Shown: one piece after another, positions 59,833 to 64,000 of the stretch
Numbering within the stretch: the first letter of the stretch is position 1
Layout: every line of letters begins with the position of its first letter
Source: an uncultured Chitinophagaceae bacterium
GTDB taxonomy: Bacteria > Bacteroidota > Bacteroidia > Chitinophagales > Chitinophagaceae
NCBI GenBank assembly: GCA_937907395.1
Contig: CALCII010000011.1
Location: 930,001 to 994,000, forward strand
Direction of reading: 5' to 3'
Length of the DNA: 64,000 nucleotides
The notes under the pieces: generated by a model
Databases searched by the model: none
What the model was told of the DNA's origin: nothing
Seen by the model: only the letters and a program-made list of their open reading frames with translations
Program-made: the position numbers and the translations under genes

Positions 59833-62703
59833 TTATACTGTAAGCTCGGCTTTCAGGAATTGCCCGGTATAGCTTTGTTTGTTCAGGATTAATTCTTCCG
59901 GTGTGCCTTCAAATAAAATTTGTCCGCCACCATCTCCACCTTCAGGCCCCAGATCTATAATATGATCTGCCACTTTAATAACATCCATATTGTGTTCAAT
60001 GACCAGAACCGTATTGCCCCTGTCGGCCAGTTTAGTTAATACTTCCAGTAAATGTTGTATATCCTGAAAATGCAATCCGGTTGTTGGTTCGTCCAATATG
60101 TAAAATGTTTTTCCGGTATCCTTCTTTGCCAGTTCGGTTGATAATTTCACACGTTGTGCCTCACCGCCACTTAATGTAACAGCGCTTTGTCCGAGTGTGA
60201 TATATCCCAATCCCACTTCCTGTAACACTTTGATCTTACGATACAGGTAAGGAACCGGCTTGAAAAATTCTGTTGCTTCATCCACACTCATATCCAGAAC
60301 ATCAGAAATGGATTTTCCTTTGTAACGTATTTCCAGCGTTTCCCTGTTGTATCGTTTGCCATTACATTTTTCGCAATGAACAAATACATCGGGCAGGAAA
60401 TTCATTTCAATCACACGCATACCACCACCTTCACAAACATCGCAGCGTCCTGTTTTAACATTAAATGAAAACCGTCCGGCATTGTATCCACGGATTTTTG
60501 CTTCGGGAACTGCAGCAAACAACTGGCGGATCTCTGTAAAGAATCCACAATAAGTGGCCGGGTTGCTCCTTGGTGTTCGGCCAATAGGTGATTGATCAAT
60601 TTCAATGACTTTATCAATATGTTCTAATCCTTTAATGCTTTTGTACGGCATGGGAGTCATGCGAGAATCATAACAATGTTTGCTCAGTAGCGGATATAAT
60701 GTTTCATTGATGAGTGTGCTCTTGCCACTTCCGCTCACGCCTGTCACTACAATTAATTTTCCTAAAGGAAATTTTACGGTTACGTTCCGGAGATTATTCC
60801 CACTGGCCCCTTTGAGTTCGAGAAATAATCCGTTGCCGGCACGTCTTTCGGAAGGCACTTCAATTTTTTTAATACCATTGAGATAACTGGCGGTATCGCT
60901 GCCCGACTTCAGTACTTCTGCCGGTGTGCCTTGTGCAACAACCGATCCGCCAAACTTACCGGCTTTGGGGCCAATATCAATCAGATAATCGGCTGCCAGC
61001 ATAATATCTTTATCGTGTTCAACCACCAGTACGCTATTGCCAACATCTCTTAAGTTTTTCAGTGCGTCAATCAAACGATGATTATCCCGTTGATGTAAAC
61101 CAATACTGGGTTCATCAAGTATATAAGTAATGCCCTGCAGTTGCGATCCTATTTGTGTAGCTAAACGAATACGCTGACTTTCACCACCACTTAATGTTTT
61201 TGAAGAACGATTCAGGGTTAAGTAGGAGAGGCCAACGTTTAATAAAAACTGTAAACGTTCCCTGATTTCTTTCAATACATCTTTACCAATTGTTGCCTGT
61301 TTGTTGCTGATGCGCAGTTCCAGTCCGTCGAACCAGGCTGCCAGGTTGTCGAGATTGAGATTACTCAGCTCGGCAATATTTTTGTTTTCTATTTTAAACC
61401 AAAGGTTTTCTTTTTTCAACCGGGCTCCGTTACAGGAACTGCAAGTGGTGAGTTCCATAAAACTTTCGGCCCAGTTTTGAATTGCTTCACTGGTGGTGCC
61501 GGTAAACCAACGCATCAACTGTGTAACAATGCCTTCAAATTCGCCGGATTGTGTATTGCCTGAGGTTTCCTCAAAATCAATTGAAGCTTCATCACCATTT
61601 TCATTTCCATACAATAAAAGATTCATGGCTTTGGGCGATAAATCCTTTAATGGTTTATCCAGTGAAAACTTATGCTTCTTAGCTAATGACTGTACTTGTT
61701 TATAGAAATAGGTTTCACGTTCTTCTCCCAATGGTTTTAAAGCGCCTTCACTGATGCTGAGATTTTTATCGGGCATGATGGCTTCCATGGAAACATGGTA
61801 TACATTTCCCAATCCCTTACATACCGGGCATGCACCATAAGGTGAATTAAAGGAGAAAGAGTTGGGCGATGGTTCTTCGTAGCTGATGCCTGTGTCTTCA
61901 CACATCAATTGTTTGGAATAAGAAACAAGTCCGTTCTTTTCTGTTTCAACAAACATGAGGTCTTTACCCATTTTCAATGTTTGCTGAATACTCTGGCTGA
62001 TGCGTACTCTGAAATCGTCACTCACTTTCAACCGGTCTACCACTACTTCAATATCATGAATCTTATAACGATCCACCTGCATCTTAGGAACGAGATCTTT
62101 GATTTCTCCATCCACCCTCACTTTTACAAAACCTTTCTTGCGTATCTCTTCAAACAATTCACGGTAATGTCCCTTTCTTCCACGTACGATAGGAGCCAGC
62201 AAAATGATTTTTTGATTATCGAAACGATCAAAGATGTTAGACGTGATTTCCTCCTCACTCCATTTCACCATTTTCTTTCCGGTGTTATAGGAGTGCGCTT
62301 CACCAATTCTAGCAAACAGCAATCGCAGAAAATCATAAATCTCTGTAATGGTACCAACAGTAGAGCGTGGATTTTTATTCGTTGTTTTCTGTTCGATAGA
62401 AATAACAGGCGATAAACCTGAAATCTGGTCCACATCCGGGCGTTCCATGTCTCCCACAAACTGGCGGGCATACGCACCAAATGTTTCCATGTAACGACGC
62501 TGGCCCTCAGCATAAATCGTATCAAATGCCAAGGAAGATTTGCCGCTGCCACTGATACCAGTGATGACCACTAGTTCATTTTTAGGAATGGAGATTTCAA
62601 CATTTTTCAGATTATGCACACGGGCACCTGAAACGGATATAAATTCATTTCCTGATGGAACCTCTTGTTGATGCTTTTTGGAAGCGGCCGTCGTCTTTTT
62701 CAT
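59833..62703 (-). CDS. uvrA: Excinuclease ABC subunit A, canonical copy
   Basis: A 956-residue protein very close in motif content to E. coli UvrA: GISGSGKSSLAFDT, LSGGESQRIRLATQIGSQL, RCDVCEGGGMRVIEMNFLPD with CEKCNGKRYNRETLE, LSGGEAQRVKLSTELAK, and FYILDEPTTGLHFQD. Both zinc modules are intact (CPVC...CSSC and CDVC...CEKC). This is probably the main nucleotide excision repair UvrA. The N-terminal 20 residues are a basic, low-complexity extension. It is cotranscribed with the DinB-like gene. A second UvrA is at 17.7-20.6 kb. Confidence 0.95.
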   Translation of the reverse strand: MKKTTAASKKHQQEVPSGNEFISVSGARVHNLKNVEISIPKNELVVITGISGSGKSSLAFDTIYAEGQRRYMETFGAYARQFVGDMERPDVDQISGLSPVISIEQKTTNKNPRSTVGTITEIYDFLRLLFARIGEAHSYNTGKKMVKWSEEEITSNIFDRFDNQKIILLAPIVRGRKGHYRELFEEIRKKGFVKVRVDGEIKDLVPKMQVDRYKIHDIEVVVDRLKVSDDFRVRISQSIQQTLKMGKDLMFVETEKNGLVSYSKQLMCEDTGISYEEPSPNSFSFNSPYGACPVCKGLGNVYHVSMEAIMPDKNLSISEGALKPLGEERETYFYKQVQSLAKKHKFSLDKPLKDLSPKAMNLLLYGNENGDEASIDFEETSGNTQSGEFEGIVTQLMRWFTGTTSEAIQNWAESFMELTTCSSCNGARLKKENLWFKIENKNIAELSNLNLDNLAAWFDGLELRISNKQATIGKDVLKEIRERLQFLLNVGLSYLTLNRSSKTLSGGESQRIRLATQIGSQLQGITYILDEPSIGLHQRDNHRLIDALKNLRDVGNSVLVVEHDKDIMLAADYLIDIGPKAGKFGGSVVAQGTPAEVLKSGSDTASYLNGIKKIEVPSERRAGNGLFLELKGASGNNLRNVTVKFPLGKLIVVTGVSGSGKSTLINETLYPLLSKHCYDSRMTPMPYKSIKGLEHIDKVIEIDQSPIGRTPRSNPATYCGFFTEIRQLFAAVPEAKIRGYNAGRFSFNVKTGRCDVCEGGGMRVIEMNFLPDVFVHCEKCNGKRYNRETLEIRYKGKSISDVLDMSVDEATEFFKPVPYLYRKIKVLQEVGLGYITLGQSAVTLSGGEAQRVKLSTELAKKDTGKTFYILDEPTTGLHFQDIQHLLEVLTKLADRGNTVLVIEHNMDVIKVADHIIDLGPEGGDGGGQILFEGTPEELILNKQSYTGQFLKAELTV

Positions 62704-62925
62704 CGAAGGACGAATTTACGGAGTCGGCGGCTGGAAATAAGCAACCGTTTGTACAGTTTTTTGATTGTGAAAACTTTAGCTGGTTTCAGACAGAGCAGGA
62801 TTCAACAAACCCAATATTAAATTTCTGTGATGTGGATAAACCGTGGGTTGCTTTTTTGCCTGTTAGTTTAGTGTCCTATATCTTTTAGGTACTTACATTT
62901 TCCTCTTCATTTTAAAAACTACATT

Positions 62926-63369
62926 ATGAGCGTTGCAGTCTACAAGGAAATTCCTTTGTCGCTCGATGATGGAAATCAAAAGCGGCTCTTCAAACTGAAG
63001 CTGAATTTGTACACCGGTAGTGTAAGGCTGGAAGGTGGTGCTATAAAAAGGAGTATTTTCCTGGGACGGAAAATGTTTAACCGGTTGTTCCAGTTCATGC
63101 GGAATGAGTATGGCTTTACATTAGGCCGGATTTTGTATAAAGACCGGTTTATGCGAAATGGTCATGCAACTACATCTGCTAATGAACATTTCCGTTTTAC
63201 CGTTCAGGATGAAACTGACATTAAAGTAGTAGTTGAGAATGAAGACTTCCCGGCAGAACGGTTTACGGCCATTGTTCCAAAGACAGACGCTACTCCGGAA
63301 TCAGATATCCTGATCCCTTCTGTACTTGCGGCGCTTATTTACAGGCGGGATAACGATGCTGCTGCCTGA
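62926..63369 (+). CDS. Conserved-looking protein, unknown
   Basis: A 147-residue soluble protein without signal peptide, starting MSVAVYKEIPLSLDDGNQKR. The N-terminal 90 residues are mixed alpha/beta with many basic residues (IKRSIFLGRKMFNRLFQFMR). The sequence shows no motif I recognise. It is monocistronic; the next elements belong to the riboswitch locus. Confidence 0.6.
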   Translation: MSVAVYKEIPLSLDDGNQKRLFKLKLNLYTGSVRLEGGAIKRSIFLGRKMFNRLFQFMRNEYGFTLGRILYKDRFMRNGHATTSANEHFRFTVQDETDIKVVVENEDFPAERFTAIVPKTDATPESDILIPSVLAALIYRRDNDAAA

Positions 63370-63381
63370 ATTGAAAAATTC

Positions 63382-63413
63382 TTTGGGCGGATATGATTTT
63401 GTCTCTACTTTTG
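63382..63413 (+). promoter_or_regulatory. Promoter of the SAM riboswitch transcript
   Basis: TTTG (63382-63385), 20 bases, TACTTTTG (63406-63413), a full match to the Bacteroidota consensus with the same spacing as the tRNA-Ser promoter. The riboswitch starts 30 bases downstream. Confidence 0.75.
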
Positions 63414-63443
63414 CGCCAGTTCTTTTAATCCCCGAAAGGGGCG

Positions 63444-63551
63444 CTTATCAAGAAAGGCAGAGGGTAATGGCCCGATGAAGCCTTGACAACCTCTTTCTGT
63501 TATGCAGAAAAAAGGTGCCAATTCCATCCATGAACAACATGGTAAGATAAG
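63444..63551 (+). promoter_or_regulatory. SAM-I riboswitch (S box)
   Basis: The aptamer shows all core elements: P1 CTTATC/GATAAG, the kink-turn block AGAAAGGCAGAGGGTAATGG, CCCGATGAAGCCTTGACAACC and the downstream AAGGTGCCAATTCCATCC. SAM binding is expected to stabilise P1 and favour the terminator at 63589-63623. It controls the 60-codon ORF and the gene starting at 63984. Confidence 0.93.
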
Positions 63552-63588
63552 TCAGATACCAGCTTTAAAAAATGATTTCAACATAGTT

Positions 63589-63623
63589 AAGCTCATCTGA
63601 TATTATCGGGTGAGCTTTTTTTT
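63589..63623 (+). terminator. Riboswitch expression-platform terminator
   Basis: AAGCTCA and TGAGCTT, extended by G-U pairs, with a T-run of eight. The GATAAG strand of P1 lies 38 bases upstream, so an antiterminator using the intervening sequence is possible. The genetic logic is likely OFF with SAM. Confidence 0.85.
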
Positions 63624-63702
63624 GCTCCCCGGCGACTTTAAACTGAATGGATCTGGTTGTCAATCTTGTAAGTGTTTCAAGAAAGAAAACAGATACGAAA
63701 AG

Positions 63703-63885
63703 ATGAAACAAACAATCGTTCAGGAGTACATTGACAAAATTTTTACAAATGCTTTTTTGAAAAGATCAGGAAAGCCGACTACATTTGTAGGGTATCGTCA
63801 TTACATGAACAACAACAAATTCCATAAAGAAGTTTTCTTCACTGCTGCGCAGTGTTGTTGTTGTATGATTTGCTGTATGCCGTAA
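63703..63885 (+). CDS. 60-codon ORF with Cys/Met-rich C-terminus, candidate leader peptide
   Basis: The ORF runs from ATG at 63703 to TAA at 63885. The first 50 residues contain no Cys (MKQTIVQEYIDKIFTNAFLK, then GKPTTFVGYRHY); the last ten are CCCCMICCMP, i.e. six Cys (TGT x4, TGC, TGT) and two Met. It lies between the SAM-I riboswitch terminator and the next gene, and a perfect hairpin covers its end (63875-63892). This fits a peptide whose translation is sensitive to cysteine or methionine supply, as known for polycysteine leader peptides in mycobacteria. A real small Cys-rich protein (metal or redox) is the alternative. The longer frame from 63610 overlaps the terminator and is rejected. 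Confidence 0.65.
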   Translation: MKQTIVQEYIDKIFTNAFLKRSGKPTTFVGYRHYMNNNKFHKEVFFTAAQCCCCMICCMP

Positions 63886-63892
63886 GGCATAC
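63875..63892 (+). promoter_or_regulatory. Hairpin over the stop codon of the Cys-rich ORF
   Basis: GTATGCC and GGCATAC form a perfect 7-bp stem around a GTAA tetraloop (GNRA type). It includes the last Cys and Met codons and the stop TAA, so a translating ribosome would open it. Confidence 0.6.
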
Positions 63893-63906
63893 ATATTCAT
63901 CTCCGA

Positions 63907-63927
63907 TCCCGTAAAGGGAAGGTTCCC
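63907..63927 (+). promoter_or_regulatory. Two mutually exclusive hairpins before the next gene
   Basis: TCCC-GTAAA-GGGA (63907-63919) and GGGAA-GG-TTCCC (63916-63927) share the strand GGGA, so only one can form. No T-tract directly follows either, so the effect may be on translation or RNA stability rather than termination. Confidence 0.4.
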
Positions 63928-63983
63928 ACACATTTCTGTATTGTTTTTAGCAACTTCTTCTAATCAATTAAAATTATTTTACA

Positions 63984-64000
63984 ATGAGCAACTTTCATTT
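63984..64000 (+). CDS. Start of the next gene, probably O-acetylhomoserine sulfhydrylase-type (partial)
   Basis: Only the first codons are in the window: MSNFH and part of F. The start matches what I recall of O-acetylhomoserine (thiol)-lyases (MSxFxFETLQxHAG). Its position downstream of a SAM-I riboswitch makes a methionine/cysteine biosynthesis gene likely. The identity is inference. Confidence 0.4.

Noticed and set aside
62655..62888. Plus-strand ORF MEPLVDAFWKRPSS...
   Set aside because: It begins inside the uvrA start region on the opposite strand, has no family features and runs across the intergenic gap.
63610..63702. Longer N-terminus of the Cys-rich ORF from 63610
   Set aside because: That start lies within the riboswitch terminator hairpin; the ATG at 63703 is the first after it.

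Overview
The window looks like chromosomal DNA of a Bacteroidota bacterium, most likely family Chitinophagaceae or close to it. The evidence is several secreted proteins with type IX secretion (T9SS) C-terminal sorting domains, promoters of the Bacteroidota type (TTTG, about 20 bases, TAnnTTTG), poor Shine-Dalgarno sequences, family proteins such as DUF4293 and DUF6089-type barrels, and signal peptides ending in AQ. The family-level placement is inference; I could not run a search. Most of the window is ordinary core chromosome with dense genes on both strands and many clear intrinsic terminators.

Layout. 1-4.9 kb: the end of a membrane glycosyltransferase-like gene, a frameshifted GxxExxY gene, a hydroxyacyl-CoA dehydrogenase/enoyl-CoA hydratase fusion and a matrixin-like metalloprotease. 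5-14.9 kb: an ABC exporter pair, an SDR-type epimerase, a secreted protein, purQ, two DsbD-type redox genes, and a DoxX plus small-membrane-protein pair. 15-26.5 kb: three T9SS cargo proteins (two are tandem paralogues), an ECF sigma factor and a first UvrA. 26.5-37 kb: glyA, a nucleotidyltransferase with a nitronate monooxygenase, a second ABC pair, a COG2509 flavoprotein, and a 5'-nucleotidase split into two overlapping genes. 37-39 kb: dnaA, tRNA-Ser(GCT) and tRNA-Pro(TGG). 39-41.3 kb: a small A/T-rich accessory patch with a broken tRNA-like sequence, hairpin repeats on both sides, an unknown protein, and a winged-helix/nucleotidyltransferase pair resembling an AbiE-type toxin-antitoxin module whose nucleotidyltransferase is frameshifted. 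41.4-58.9 kb: housekeeping genes (recN, a CT398-type zinc-ribbon protein, a Nif3-like protein, a peroxiredoxin, an rRNA methyltransferase, grpE-dnaJ, aspS, a PadR regulator, rarA, an ElaA-type GNAT) mixed with lipoproteins and membrane proteins. 59-62.7 kb: a DinB-like gene and a second, canonical UvrA. 63.4-64 kb: a SAM-I riboswitch with its own promoter and terminator, followed by a 60-codon ORF ending in a run of Cys and Met codons, then the first codons of the next gene, probably a methionine/cysteine biosynthesis enzyme.

The most interesting item is that last locus. A SAM-I riboswitch is followed by a short ORF holding six Cys and two Met codons within its last ten codons, with a perfect hairpin over its stop codon and two mutually exclusive hairpins beyond it. 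This suggests layered control, SAM sensing plus a sulfur-amino-acid-sensitive leader peptide, though a functional Cys-rich mini-protein remains possible. Second in interest is the 39-41.3 kb patch next to the tRNA genes, with a degraded tRNA-Pro copy and a repeated palindrome flanking a damaged toxin-antitoxin-like pair.
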